The notes beneath the pieces are model-generated. The model was not told where the DNA came from and did not search any database. It saw nothing but the letters and a program-made list of their open reading frames with translations. A stretch of DNA of 64,000 nt from CAYMWF01 sp964394085 [NCBI: uncultured Gemmatimonadota bacterium] (GTDB lineage: Bacteria > GCA-2686955 > CAYMWF01), in the NCBI GenBank assembly GCA_964394085.1, contig CAYMWF010000002.1, positions 62,001 to 126,000 on the forward strand, in the 5' to 3' direction. The stretch's first letter is position 1; each line of letters starts with the position of its first letter. A program made the translations under genes and the position numbers. Below are positions 35,294-43,356 of the stretch, in pieces.

Positions 35294-35950
35294 TCAGTTT
35301 CCCAATAGTCGTATCAACCTGTTCGAAATCTTCGAAATCCTTGCCGTTAAAAGCCCGAAATCTTCTGTGGCTTCCTTTGGGTGGAGAGCTGCACATACTG
35401 CAACACCAATCCAACCTGTAGGCATGATCTCATATAGGTTTTCTAGAGTGATTCCACCGATCAGCATGCAGGGATGGTGTATCGTTCTAATAATCGAGGT
35501 CGCCAGGGATATACTCATAACCTCAACGGAAGGTTTAGTTGAACTCGGGAATATTGCCCCCAGAGATAAAAAATCGGCACCTTCGCTTTTAGCTGAAAAA
35601 GCCTCCTCTTCGGAATGTACGGTTGCACCAACGAGTAAATCAGGGAAATGCCGTTTTACGGCTGATATCGGTATATCTGTAGATCCCAGATGTACTCCTT
35701 CTGCTCCTAACGTCTGAGCGATATCTGGACGATTGTTTACGAATAGCGGTACCCCAGCTCGGGCAAGCACCGGTTTAAGTCGTAAACCCGCACCAAGCAA
35801 ACTGATATCATCGATATCCGGAGCGCGCAGCTGAAAGGAAGTGATCCCGAATGGAAGAATTGATTTGATGTATAAAGGGTATCGAACATCCGTCAGGTGT
35901 GACGGATCAGATAACATCTGAAGTTTTAGGATTTCAGGAAGGTGACCCAT
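35294..35950 (-). CDS. thiE: thiamine-phosphate synthase ThiE
   Basis: Joins hydroxymethylpyrimidine diphosphate and thiazole phosphate to thiamine phosphate. TIM barrel of 218 aa with FQLRAPDID near residue 40, FVNNRPDIA, GVHLGSTDI, VGATVHSEEEA and LGAIFPSSTK, the diphosphate-binding blocks of ThiE/TenI. The catalytic regions look intact but are divergent, so a TenI-type isomerase role cannot be excluded. It overlaps the ThiD2 gene by 25 bases, and GGAGAAGGA precedes its ATG. In other bacteria the two domains are often one polypeptide. Confidence 0.82.
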   Translation of the reverse strand: MGHLPEILKLQMLSDPSHLTDVRYPLYIKSILPFGITSFQLRAPDIDDISLLGAGLRLKPVLARAGVPLFVNNRPDIAQTLGAEGVHLGSTDIPISAVKRHFPDLLVGATVHSEEEAFSAKSEGADFLSLGAIFPSSTKPSVEVMSISLATSIIRTIHHPCMLIGGITLENLYEIMPTGWIGVAVCAALHPKEATEDFGLLTARISKISNRLIRLLGN

Positions 35951-36327
35951 TCCTTCTCCAGCTCATAGACATCGAACCTCAGCTTCTGGAACACCTTGAC
36001 CGGCACATTGGCATCCGGTAATTTCGAATATTCTTCCAGAACCCGTAATGCTTCTTCAATTCTACGAAAATTCCCGCGGACCAGCTGTTCCGGATCCTGC
36101 CAGGAATCGTTCCCGCACCGATCGCGTCCGGGGTCATTGGCAATATCCCGAGAAGTGATATTTTCCACTTCCGCAGTAAGAGCTGCTATTTTATGTCGGA
36201 TACTGGTCGTTTTTTCTGTAAGAGAAGAGTTTTCCAGAAACATACGGAAATATTCTTCCACAACGCGGAGCCCTTCGCAAGCTCGATTTCCGTTTGCATC
36301 GATGACACGTCGGACATTGTTTTTCAC
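35926..36327 (-). CDS. thiD2: ThiD2-family HMP-phosphate kinase domain protein
   Basis: Helical protein of 133 aa with the ThiD2 signature: RRVIDANGNRACEGLRVVEEY at the start (first 19 residues quoted in part: IDANGNRACEGLRVVEE), a central RH-K motif, and NFRRIEEALRVLEEYSKL near residue 85. This domain is normally the N-terminal half of a ThiD2-ThiE fusion and is reported as a monofunctional hydroxymethylpyrimidine phosphate kinase. Here it is a separate gene overlapping thiE. GTG start at 36327; no clear ribosome site is visible. Confidence 0.82.
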   Translation of the reverse strand: MKNNVRRVIDANGNRACEGLRVVEEYFRMFLENSSLTEKTTSIRHKIAALTAEVENITSRDIANDPGRDRCGNDSWQDPEQLVRGNFRRIEEALRVLEEYSKLPDANVPVKVFQKLRFDVYELEKEWVTFLKS

Positions 36328-36339
36328 AATCCAAATGCC

Positions 36340-37686
36340 TTACTTGAAAAACCGTTTGTTTTCGAGGAATGCAGTGTTAAAGTTTCCGGAAAGAAAGTCT
36401 CGATCTTTAAGTAGTTCCAGATGGAATGGAGCAGTATGTGTCACCCCTTCGATTACCAGCTCGCTTAAAGCTCTTTTCATTCTGGAAACAGCTTCATTCC
36501 TGTCATTACCGAATGAAATAATTTTCGCAAGCAGAGAGTCATAATATGGAGAAATATAGCAATCTTCATGCAAATGAGTATCAACCCTTAATCCTGGTCC
36601 ACCTGGAATGTGAAAGCCGGTAACCCTACCAGGGCAAGGTAAAAAACCGTTAAAAGGATCTTCAGCATTTATCCTGCATTCTATGGCATGCCCTCTTGGT
36701 GCAATTTCAGACTGGGTGATTTTTAGCGGTTTTCCGGCAGCGATAAGGATCTGTTCCTTAAGGAGATCCACCCCTGTTCGCATTTCCGTAACCGGATGTT
36801 CAACCTGTATACGCGTGTTCATTTCAATGAAATAAAAATCCTGGTTCTCATCAAGAAGAAATTCGACCGTTCCCGCTGATTGATATTCCACGGTCCTGCA
36901 GGCTAAAATGGCGGTTTCGCCCATCACCCGCCTGACATCCTCGTTCAAGGTCGGACAAGGTGATTCTTCAACAAGTTTTTGATGTTTCCGCTGTATCGAG
37001 CAGTCTCTTTCACCCAGCTGAACGACCGAGCCGAAACTATCCCCAAGAACCTGAATTTCGACATGTTTCGGTTTGTCAATATACTTCTCAAGATACAATT
37101 CCGAATTGCCAAAGGCTACCTCGGCCTCCGCCTGAGCAAGAATAAAGTTATTCTCGAGGCTCAAATCGTTATCCACGAACCTTATACCTTTGCCTCCGCC
37201 ACCTGCGGCAGCCTTCAGAAGCACTGGATAGCCGATCGTTCCTGCAAGGTTGACGGCCTCCTCCGCATCGATAAGCGGTCCGGTGCTGCCGGGAATCACC
37301 GGAACTTCCGCTTCCTGCATTTTTTTTCTTGCTTCAATCTTGTTACCCATGGATTCAAGAGTATCGGGGAGCGGCCCAATAAAACATATGCCTGAATCTT
37401 GACAGGCCCGTGCAAATGTCACATCTTCAGCGAGGAAGCCGTAACCCGGATGAATAGCCTCGGCTGAGGTGATCAAAGCCGAGCTTATTATTCGGGATTT
37501 GTTTAAATAGCTTTCGCTGCTCTCCGCTTTTCCGACACAGACACTCTCATCTGCAAAACGGACATGCAGAGAATCTCTGTCAGCTTCTGAGTGGATAGCT
37601 ACAGTTTCTATTCCAAGTTCACCGCACGCCCGGATTATCCGGAGAGCGATTTCACCGCGGTTGGCAACAAGAATCTTTTTAAACAA
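36340..37686 (-). CDS. accC: acetyl-CoA carboxylase, biotin carboxylase subunit
   Basis: ATP-dependent carboxylation of biotin on AccB, first half-reaction of fatty-acid synthesis. ATP-grasp enzyme of 448 aa with ILVANRGEIALRI at the start, HPGYGFLAE, KAAAGGGGKGI, LGERDCSIQRKHQK, FIEMNTRIQVEHP and ECRINAEDP. Start codon TTG at 37686, with CGGAG about nine bases upstream; no alternative start fits the conserved N-terminus. It follows accB by six bases. Confidence 0.96.
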   Translation of the reverse strand: MFKKILVANRGEIALRIIRACGELGIETVAIHSEADRDSLHVRFADESVCVGKAESSESYLNKSRIISSALITSAEAIHPGYGFLAEDVTFARACQDSGICFIGPLPDTLESMGNKIEARKKMQEAEVPVIPGSTGPLIDAEEAVNLAGTIGYPVLLKAAAGGGGKGIRFVDNDLSLENNFILAQAEAEVAFGNSELYLEKYIDKPKHVEIQVLGDSFGSVVQLGERDCSIQRKHQKLVEESPCPTLNEDVRRVMGETAILACRTVEYQSAGTVEFLLDENQDFYFIEMNTRIQVEHPVTEMRTGVDLLKEQILIAAGKPLKITQSEIAPRGHAIECRINAEDPFNGFLPCPGRVTGFHIPGGPGLRVDTHLHEDCYISPYYDSLLAKIISFGNDRNEAVSRMKRALSELVIEGVTHTAPFHLELLKDRDFLSGNFNTAFLENKRFFK

Positions 37687-37692
37687 GCCGGG

Positions 37693-38148
37693 CTACTCCG
37701 CTTCTATACGAAAAATTACTTGCCCGAACTCTACCGGGTCTTCGTTATTAACGCAGACTTCCGCAATCTTACCTGTATGCTCGGAAGGTATCTCATTCAG
37801 AATTTTCATGGCTTCAACAATGCACAGAATCTGTCCTGCCCGAACCCTGTCACCGGTGATAACGAATGGTGGTTTATCCGGTGCAGGTGCGGCATAGAAT
37901 GTACCGACTGTGGGCGACGTGACCTCTAATAGTTTTCGATCTTCAACAACCGGTGATTTATCCGCAAGGTTCTTGGTTGGTTCAAGCTCCGGCGCGGACA
38001 GAGGAGCCGGAGTATACATAACATTTTGATGATGCCCCGCATTCCTTACAATTCTTATTTTCGTGAAAAATTTCCCTATTTCGATTTCGGATAGATCATT
38101 TGCCTGCATCAATTCAACAATTTGCTCAAGATTCTTATTCCACCTCAC
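37693..38148 (-). CDS. accB: biotin carboxyl carrier protein
   Basis: Carries the biotin that shuttles CO2 in acetyl-CoA carboxylase. The 151-aa protein has a helical N-terminus, a Pro/Ala linker (about 50-75) and a C-terminal biotinyl domain with SPTVGTFYAAPAP and the biotinylation site VEAMKI (the lysine is about residue 117). GTG start at 38148 after GAGGT at seven bases. It forms a pair with accC; the carboxyltransferase genes accA/accD are not in the window. Confidence 0.95.
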   Translation of the reverse strand: MRWNKNLEQIVELMQANDLSEIEIGKFFTKIRIVRNAGHHQNVMYTPAPLSAPELEPTKNLADKSPVVEDRKLLEVTSPTVGTFYAAPAPDKPPFVITGDRVRAGQILCIVEAMKILNEIPSEHTGKIAEVCVNNEDPVEFGQVIFRIEAE

Positions 38149-38181
38149 GATATACCTCGCTATCGTTAGATCGACTATCTA

Positions 38182-38925
38182 CTATTCCTTATTCCAAGAC
38201 GAATCATCATTTTCCCGATTCTTCAGCTCTTCACGAAGCTGCTCTAAATCAGGATCTCCGGATTTCGTGGCATCCAGGCGCGCCAGTATTTCCCGAGCTT
38301 TTACATAATATCCCTGTTTAAGGTAGATTCGCGCAAGAGTTACGGTATTGTTATTTCTTGTCTCATCGTCTCTATTCTCCAGATTGTCTTGATGGTTATC
38401 CAAAACAGGGTCGGCATCCGGACCACGATTTCTTCCTCTGGTTTGAGAATCCTCAAAATTATCCGGCCTTCCAGACGCAGAAGTCTCGAATGAACGGATC
38501 TCTTCGAGAATCCCGGAATCGATCTCAGTTGCTGGATATTCCAGTTCGGTAAGATCCAGAAGAAGGTCGTTAAGTTCAAGATTGTCTGGTGATGTCCTTT
38601 GAGCTTTTTCGAAACACCTTCTGGCATTTTCCGGTTCATCCAGCCTGAGATAGAGTTCTCCGAGCAGTTTCAAGGCAGGTCCGTGAACAGGTTCAGCCTG
38701 GAGGAGTGATACCAGCACTTGTTCAGCTTCTGGAAATTCTCCCTTTTCAATGAGGAGATGGCTGAGAATCATCTTCCCCGGCGCGTACCAGGGATAATGC
38801 TCAACACACATTCTAATCCTGCGTTCAGCAATGGGGGACTTGTCTGTTTTCCGGAAACCCTCTGCTTCTGCAGCTATTTCCGATGGTTGATTGGTTACAG
38901 TGTCTGTATCTTTACTTTCACTCAT
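38182..38925 (-). CDS. TPR-repeat protein
   Basis: Soluble 247-aa protein. TPR-like helices cover residues 45-130 (PALKLLGELYLRLDEPENA) and a last unit lies near 190-215. An acidic Asn/Asp-rich linker separates them. There is no signal peptide. I use the ATG at 38925 because the promoter at 38955-38983 would start RNA near 38948, leaving a GTG at 38937 almost leaderless. It is the first gene of the operon running to the TPR lipoprotein at 30293. Function unknown. Confidence 0.72.
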   Translation of the reverse strand: MSESKDTDTVTNQPSEIAAEAEGFRKTDKSPIAERRIRMCVEHYPWYAPGKMILSHLLIEKGEFPEAEQVLVSLLQAEPVHGPALKLLGELYLRLDEPENARRCFEKAQRTSPDNLELNDLLLDLTELEYPATEIDSGILEEIRSFETSASGRPDNFEDSQTRGRNRGPDADPVLDNHQDNLENRDDETRNNNTVTLARIYLKQGYYVKAREILARLDATKSGDPDLEQLREELKNRENDDSSWNKE

Positions 38926-38954
38926 TTCCCGCTTCACTTCTTATTATGGGAAGG

Positions 38955-38983
38955 AAGATAGTTACAACACAACTGAGCGTCAA
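38955..38983 (-). promoter_or_regulatory. sigma-70 promoter for the TPR-accBC-thi-ftsK-lolA-rimO operon
   Basis: TTGACG (38983-38978), exactly 17 bases, TATCTT (38960-38955). The leader to the ATG at 38925 is about 22 bases. Confidence 0.65.
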
Positions 38984-39021
38984 CCTGAATTCACATCTCA
39001 ATGTTGATATTCAATTGTTGA

Positions 39022-39699
39022 TCAAGAATTCTTAAGCTTCAAATCGAGTATTGTGTTCTTGATTTCTCGAACAACCGCCTCGGCAGTGGTGCAAGCCGTC
39101 AAATCAGGTGAGGGTGCAAACCGGATTTTTACAGGCGAAGGCCTAGGAAAACGATGCATTTTACCTAATGCTGACGCAGTACCGTGTATATAAGCTGGTA
39201 TTACCGTAGGTTTGAAACGAAGATAATAATATCCTGCACCCGGATGGAATGGAAGGAAATCCCCGCCCTCGTTCCGTGTTCCTTCCGGGAACAATCCCAG
39301 GACTTCGCCCCCTTCGAAAACCGATTTTACCTTCCGATAAGCAGAGATATCGAACGGTTTGTTCAAGTCGATACCGAAAGCGCCGGTCCACGCCGCCAAT
39401 CTGCCTGTAACCGGATATTTCATAACCTGTGTCATCGCTAAAAAACGCACAGGCCGGGATGTTGCCAATCCGAGAATAGGGGGATCAAGAAAACTGGAGT
39501 GATTCGCCGCGATAAGAACGGAGCCCGATCGTGGAATAAATTCTGCGCCGGTCACCTCGAGCTTGAAGTAGATTCGAACAATACGGCGAAGTAGTTTCTT
39601 CCAACTTTCGTAGGAAGCCGGTAGAGGTTTGATTCGATGCTGATGGTTCACCGGTGAATACGTCCTATCCAGCTTGATCCTGTTAAAGCGATCCCCCAC
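39022..39699 (-). CDS. plsC: 1-acyl-sn-glycerol-3-phosphate acyltransferase (PlsC family)
   Basis: Adds the second acyl chain to make phosphatidic acid. The 225-aa protein carries NHSSFLD (NHx4D catalytic motif, near residue 70) and FPEGTRN near 140, with the expected spacing, and a weak hydrophobic segment before the first motif. GTG start at 39699 inside the end of the DUF4837 gene (17-base overlap), without a clear ribosome site, so coupling is likely. It is the last gene of the ECF sigma operon, suggesting that phospholipid supply responds to envelope stress. Confidence 0.85.
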   Translation of the reverse strand: MGDRFNRIKLDRTYSPVNHQHRIKPLPASYESWKKLLRRIVRIYFKLEVTGAEFIPRSGSVLIAANHSSFLDPPILGLATSRPVRFLAMTQVMKYPVTGRLAAWTGAFGIDLNKPFDISAYRKVKSVFEGGEVLGLFPEGTRNEGGDFLPFHPGAGYYYLRFKPTVIPAYIHGTASALGKMHRFPRPSPVKIRFAPSPDLTACTTAEAVVREIKNTILDLKLKNS

Positions 39700-40738
39700 A
39701 GAAATCGGTTACCAGACGGAATGAATCAGTAATTTTCATGAGCTGTCTCATCAGAGGATCCTTGGATTCTCCGGGGGCAAAAACCGCCATATCGATCAAG
39801 TATCGTCGCGATGGCTTGTTTGAAACATCATACAGTACGATTGATTTAAAACATCCTCCAACCATGTATTTTCGATTTTCCCATGCTCCAGCAATAGAAA
39901 AAACGTCAATTCCATTGTGTTCTTCTTCTGTAAGACGAACGGACTCTGCAATGATAAAATCCTCGTCATAATACTTGGAAGCGATTGAATCACGGAGCGC
40001 GATCAATTCCAGGACGGATTGATGCTTTCTGGGATATTCTTCCGAATATATGAATATCTGTAAATCCGGATCTCTTTTCCACCATCCGACAATATCCCCA
40101 TCAACCGTCTTTTCCTCAAACCTCAACCTGTATCCAGCAGGTAAAGTCAATTGCCATGGATACTTTCTGGCTATTCTTCTATTCTCCCTGATATTCATCC
40201 CCCCGAGGTAAATCCTGTCGAACATCCGCTTTTCCAGCCTATGCTCGAAAAGAGAAAATGCTTCAATTCCTTTCTCAAGGATGATTTCGGTTAACAGCGG
40301 TAGATTACGTGCAGCAAAGAAATAGACTGTTTGTCCTTGCGACCAGTAGTCTTCGATAAAGAAAGCTACTCGCCCTTTCTCGGAATAACGTTCTGCCACT
40401 TTACCGTCAAGGAATTCATCCCAAAGAGGTGACATCGATTCACTGTGTCCAGGGATGCCTGCAATTACAATATTCTTTCGCATCCGGAAGAGATCGAAGT
40501 TTCGGGCTGAGACCGGCTTCAGTATGAAGATTTTTTCTTCAATAACCCAATTGACTTTCCGTTCTAAACTCTTTTTCAGTATCTTAATTGAACCTGCATC
40601 TAGAACATCCGCTCCAATCAGTATTATTTCTTGAAGCTTACCGGTAGCTTGAATCTTCCTTTCATCGACACACGAAACCGAGCTAAAAAGAAAAACCGTC
40701 ACGGGGATAATGACGGTGAATCGAAAAAATCTAAACAT
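39683..40738 (-). CDS. DUF4837-like lipoprotein
   Basis: Protein of 351 aa with a lipoprotein signal peptide ending SSVSC (Cys24). The body resembles DUF4837, a family best known from Bacteroidetes: an opening strand EIILIGAD, then FDLFRMRKNIVIAGI, a Trp-Ser-Gln-Gly-Gln segment, a P-x-x-Y-R-L block and a WWKRDPD motif. The function of the family is unknown. The ATG at 40738 is chosen over an upstream TTG because it begins the signal peptide; the ribosome site is weak. It lies downstream of the sigma/anti-sigma pair and an inactive HtrA homologue, hence probably an envelope-maintenance lipoprotein. Confidence 0.7.
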   Translation of the reverse strand: MFRFFRFTVIIPVTVFLFSSVSCVDERKIQATGKLQEIILIGADVLDAGSIKILKKSLERKVNWVIEEKIFILKPVSARNFDLFRMRKNIVIAGIPGHSESMSPLWDEFLDGKVAERYSEKGRVAFFIEDYWSQGQTVYFFAARNLPLLTEIILEKGIEAFSLFEHRLEKRMFDRIYLGGMNIRENRRIARKYPWQLTLPAGYRLRFEEKTVDGDIVGWWKRDPDLQIFIYSEEYPRKHQSVLELIALRDSIASKYYDEDFIIAESVRLTEEEHNGIDVFSIAGAWENRKYMVGGCFKSIVLYDVSNKPSRRYLIDMAVFAPGESKDPLMRQLMKITDSFRLVTDFCGGSL

Positions 40739-40767
40739 TATTATACTTAAGTACAAAGTCTGAAAGA

Positions 40768-41889
40768 TTATTCATCTACAGGTTCTGCCGTGTGGGATAC
40801 AGCTTGTTTCTCCTGGAGTCGTTCAATCGCATTTTCCGCCTTCCGAAGCCGGTCGCATAATTCCTGTAATTCCATGGACGGGAACCGGAATCGTTCAATA
40901 TCTTGCTGCCTTACAGGTTTTACCGGTATTTCTGTAAGCTCAACTGATGTATCAAGTTGTTTACCTTTTCTAACAATTGAGATACTTGATATACTTCCAA
41001 CTTTCGAAAAAGCGACCAGATCACGGAGCTGTTTGGAGGAAGATACTTTGGCTTCTCCATAGCCTGTAATGATGTCTCCGGGTTCGAGTTCGGCTTTCTC
41101 TGCCGGGGAATTATGATCTACTGTTACTATTTCGACACCATGACCGGGAAATGTATCAGGAATATCACGAATCACAACACCTAAGTATGCATACTTTGGG
41201 TTACGTTCATTTTTCATCCTACTGATGGAGCGCTGGAGCCTTTCACCAGGTATTGCGAAACTTATCCCCAAATTCGGCGCTGACGCTACAAGCATCCCAA
41301 TTGCTTTACCTTTAATATCAAAGATAGTTGCTCCGATGGTTCCAGGCGCCACCGGTGTGTTGATCTGTACGAGACCATCATGCTGACGGTTTCCGGACTG
41401 GATGGAAATATCAAATCCGGATACGAGCCCAAGAGAAGCGGATGTCTGAAATCCGAACGTATTTCCGACGACAAGGACCAAATCACCTTTCTGGATATCC
41501 TCAATTGAATTCACCTTCAAGGAGGAGGAGATCTTTTTCTCGGGCTTAAGGAGAGCAAGATGAACGAATTGATCTTTTCCGAACAGAGTTGCTTTAAAAC
41601 GCGTATCTCCCGAGGGGATAATGAATATGCTGTCCGCATCTTGAATTCCGTCAATGGCTGTGAGGATGAATTCTGCATTCTCTATAGAAAAACCGGTGCT
41701 TACTCGTCTCCTGATTTCTCCATTCCCAGGTAGAGTGATGTATGAGACTATAGATACGATCGACTTTTCGTTGCCAAGAACGATCCTGTTGATTTCCGCA
41801 TTCAGGCATCCCAGGCTTCCTTCCTGGCTTTGTGCTTCAGATACTCCCGAAAAAATCAGGCAAAAAAGAATAAAACAAGTCGTCATCAT
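40768..41889 (-). CDS. HtrA/DegP-like pseudoprotease with PDZ domain
   Basis: Exported protein of 373 aa: signal peptide (residues 1-19), a trypsin-like domain (about 30-220), one PDZ domain (225-315) and a helical tail. The protease fold is recognisable but the triad is gone. The usual His site is ILTAIDGI (Asp for His). The usual DLALLK is VHLALLK (His for Asp). The usual GNSGGP is GTIGATIF (no Ser nucleophile). The PDZ domain is intact (YLGVVIRD, SPAEKAELEPGDIITGYG). It lies directly after an ECF sigma factor and its anti-sigma factor. I infer a non-catalytic sensor or scaffold in envelope stress. Confidence 0.82.
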   Translation of the reverse strand: MMTTCFILFCLIFSGVSEAQSQEGSLGCLNAEINRIVLGNEKSIVSIVSYITLPGNGEIRRRVSTGFSIENAEFILTAIDGIQDADSIFIIPSGDTRFKATLFGKDQFVHLALLKPEKKISSSLKVNSIEDIQKGDLVLVVGNTFGFQTSASLGLVSGFDISIQSGNRQHDGLVQINTPVAPGTIGATIFDIKGKAIGMLVASAPNLGISFAIPGERLQRSISRMKNERNPKYAYLGVVIRDIPDTFPGHGVEIVTVDHNSPAEKAELEPGDIITGYGEAKVSSSKQLRDLVAFSKVGSISSISIVRKGKQLDTSVELTEIPVKPVRQQDIERFRFPSMELQELCDRLRKAENAIERLQEKQAVSHTAEPVDE

Positions 41890-41925
41890 TAACAGGTACT
41901 CCGATTCGATAAGTCCCAGGAAACC

Positions 41926-42477
41926 TTAGAAGCCATAACTGGTCTGTAAAATTTGGACTTCATTGTTGGTGACATCCCACCTTCCCTGATTCGTCTGGTC
42001 TAGAATCCGAGCGTTTCCGACCATCCACTCGATATCTGAATCTCTCTCAGAGCTTATAGTATTCCAAACACGTTCTGGACGAGGAAGCATATATTCACTT
42101 ACCTTGCGGACATGCTCAGGAATTCCTGTTAGTAAATACTGGAATCCATTTTCCGGTATTCCTATCGGTTGAACGAAAAGAAGTAACAGGGTTACAGTTG
42201 CAGCCGCATATGCAATACGAGGAAGAGGAATTAACAGTGGTGATCGGTCAGGCTTCTCCTGGATACGCTGCATCAGTTTTGCTGCAAAGAATGGCGGTGC
42301 TTTGATTTCAGGCATTGCCTGCACCATTTTTATGGTTTTAGTGAATTTTTCGTATTCAGAGTGACACTCACGACAATCTGAAAAATGCTTTCGTGAAAAA
42401 ACGTCATCGGAACCGTCGATCATTGCACTGAATGATTCTCGAACGCGGCGGCACTCCTCTTTAATTTCTCGCCTCAT
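41926..42477 (-). CDS. membrane anti-sigma factor, zinc-finger type
   Basis: Protein of 183 aa. The N-terminal cytosolic part has a ZAS-type zinc motif H-x3-C-x2-C (HFSDCREC, about residues 31-38). One membrane helix lies near residues 88-106, followed by a periplasmic domain of about 75 residues. Its gene starts four bases after the sigma factor stop, the standard arrangement for an anti-sigma factor controlling its neighbour. The pseudo-HtrA encoded next could act on the periplasmic part. Confidence 0.82.
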   Translation of the reverse strand: MRREIKEECRRVRESFSAMIDGSDDVFSRKHFSDCRECHSEYEKFTKTIKMVQAMPEIKAPPFFAAKLMQRIQEKPDRSPLLIPLPRIAYAAATVTLLLLFVQPIGIPENGFQYLLTGIPEHVRKVSEYMLPRPERVWNTISSERDSDIEWMVGNARILDQTNQGRWDVTNNEVQILQTSYGF

Positions 42478-42481
42478 CCCG

Positions 42482-43093
42482 TTATTGCTCCAAGTACGGG
42501 CTGAACAACCCTTTGAATTTGTTTCTCGCCCTATTGACTCGCGACTTTACCGTTCCTTCAGGTTTATCGAGGATTCGCGCTATTTCTTCATATGACAAAC
42601 CCTGGATGTCTCTCATAACTAATACCAGCTTGAATTTGGGCGGAAGTATATCAATGGTAGCCTGGATTCTTTCTCTCATTTCTCTTCGTAGTAGATCTTC
42701 ATCGGGCCCGGGGTTTGAATCTGGGAATTCAATCTTGATATCATCGCCTTTATCGGTTGTATAGGGTTTGTCCAATTGTAGAAAGGATACAATTTTTTTT
42801 CTGCGCAACTGGTTTATCGAGAGGTTTGTCGCAATTCTGTACAACCACGTTGAGAAAACCGAACCTCTTTTAAAAGTATGGGCTTTCGAAAAAACTCTGA
42901 GAAAAGTTTCTTGAGCGATATCCTCGGCTAACTCCCTGTTCCCCAGCATTCTAGAGATATAATGCATTATTTTGTGTTGATACCTGTGTACCAATTCCTC
43001 GTATGCATCAACATCCCCATTCTTCGTCCGCTCGATCAGGGACTCATCACTTTCAACAACCCCGTTTTCCCCGTCTTGATCAAGCCTGTTCAT
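42482..43093 (-). CDS. ECF (RpoE-like) RNA polymerase sigma factor
   Basis: Sigma-70 family factor of the extracytoplasmic-function group, about 203 aa. Region 2 is YEELVHRYQHKIMHYISRML followed by AEDIAQETFLRVF and FSTWLYRIATNLSIN. Region 4 is LSYEEIARILDKPEGTVKSRVNRAR. I use the ATG at 43093; another in-frame ATG at 43108 is possible, and earlier ones lie upstream of the predicted transcription start. Downstream co-directional genes (anti-sigma, pseudo-HtrA, DUF4837, PlsC) are probably one operon with it. Confidence 0.93.
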   Translation of the reverse strand: MNRLDQDGENGVVESDESLIERTKNGDVDAYEELVHRYQHKIMHYISRMLGNRELAEDIAQETFLRVFSKAHTFKRGSVFSTWLYRIATNLSINQLRRKKIVSFLQLDKPYTTDKGDDIKIEFPDSNPGPDEDLLRREMRERIQATIDILPPKFKLVLVMRDIQGLSYEEIARILDKPEGTVKSRVNRARNKFKGLFSPYLEQ

Positions 43094-43142
43094 TACACCA
43101 CCATACATACAGATAACCGCCAGCCCGGTTCCACCTTTCTCC

Positions 43143-43172
43143 AAAATAATCAACTGCAGCATTCCGTGTCAA
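43143..43172 (-). promoter_or_regulatory. sigma-70 promoter for the ECF sigma operon
   Basis: TTGACA (43172-43167), 18 bases, TATTTT (43148-43143), or TTATTT at 17 bases. A start near 43136 leaves both candidate start codons of the sigma gene inside the transcript. Further upstream an AACC-N16-CGTG pair might be an ECF-type self-regulated site, but the match is weak. Confidence 0.55.
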
Positions 43173-43297
43173 GCAGTCACACGTCATACAAGTGTCGAAG
43201 GTTTACTGGTTAATAAAGTTAGTACTATTCAATTCCAGCCAAACTGCGAAAAATTAGGATTCGATGCACTAACTACTCTAAACAAATCAAAGGAATG

Positions 43298-43337
43298 AAA
43301 AAAGAACCGGCTCTTCGATTTAGTCAAGAGCCGGCTC
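43298..43337 (-). terminator. intrinsic terminator of the 43357-44181 lipoprotein gene
   Basis: Minus-strand stem GAGCCGGCTCTT pairs with AAGAGCCGGTTC (12 pairs, one G-U) around a 10-base loop and is followed at once by six T. A textbook Rho-independent terminator, 20 bases after the stop codon. Confidence 0.9.
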
Positions 43338-43356
43338 GCTGGAATGGTGATTCAAT

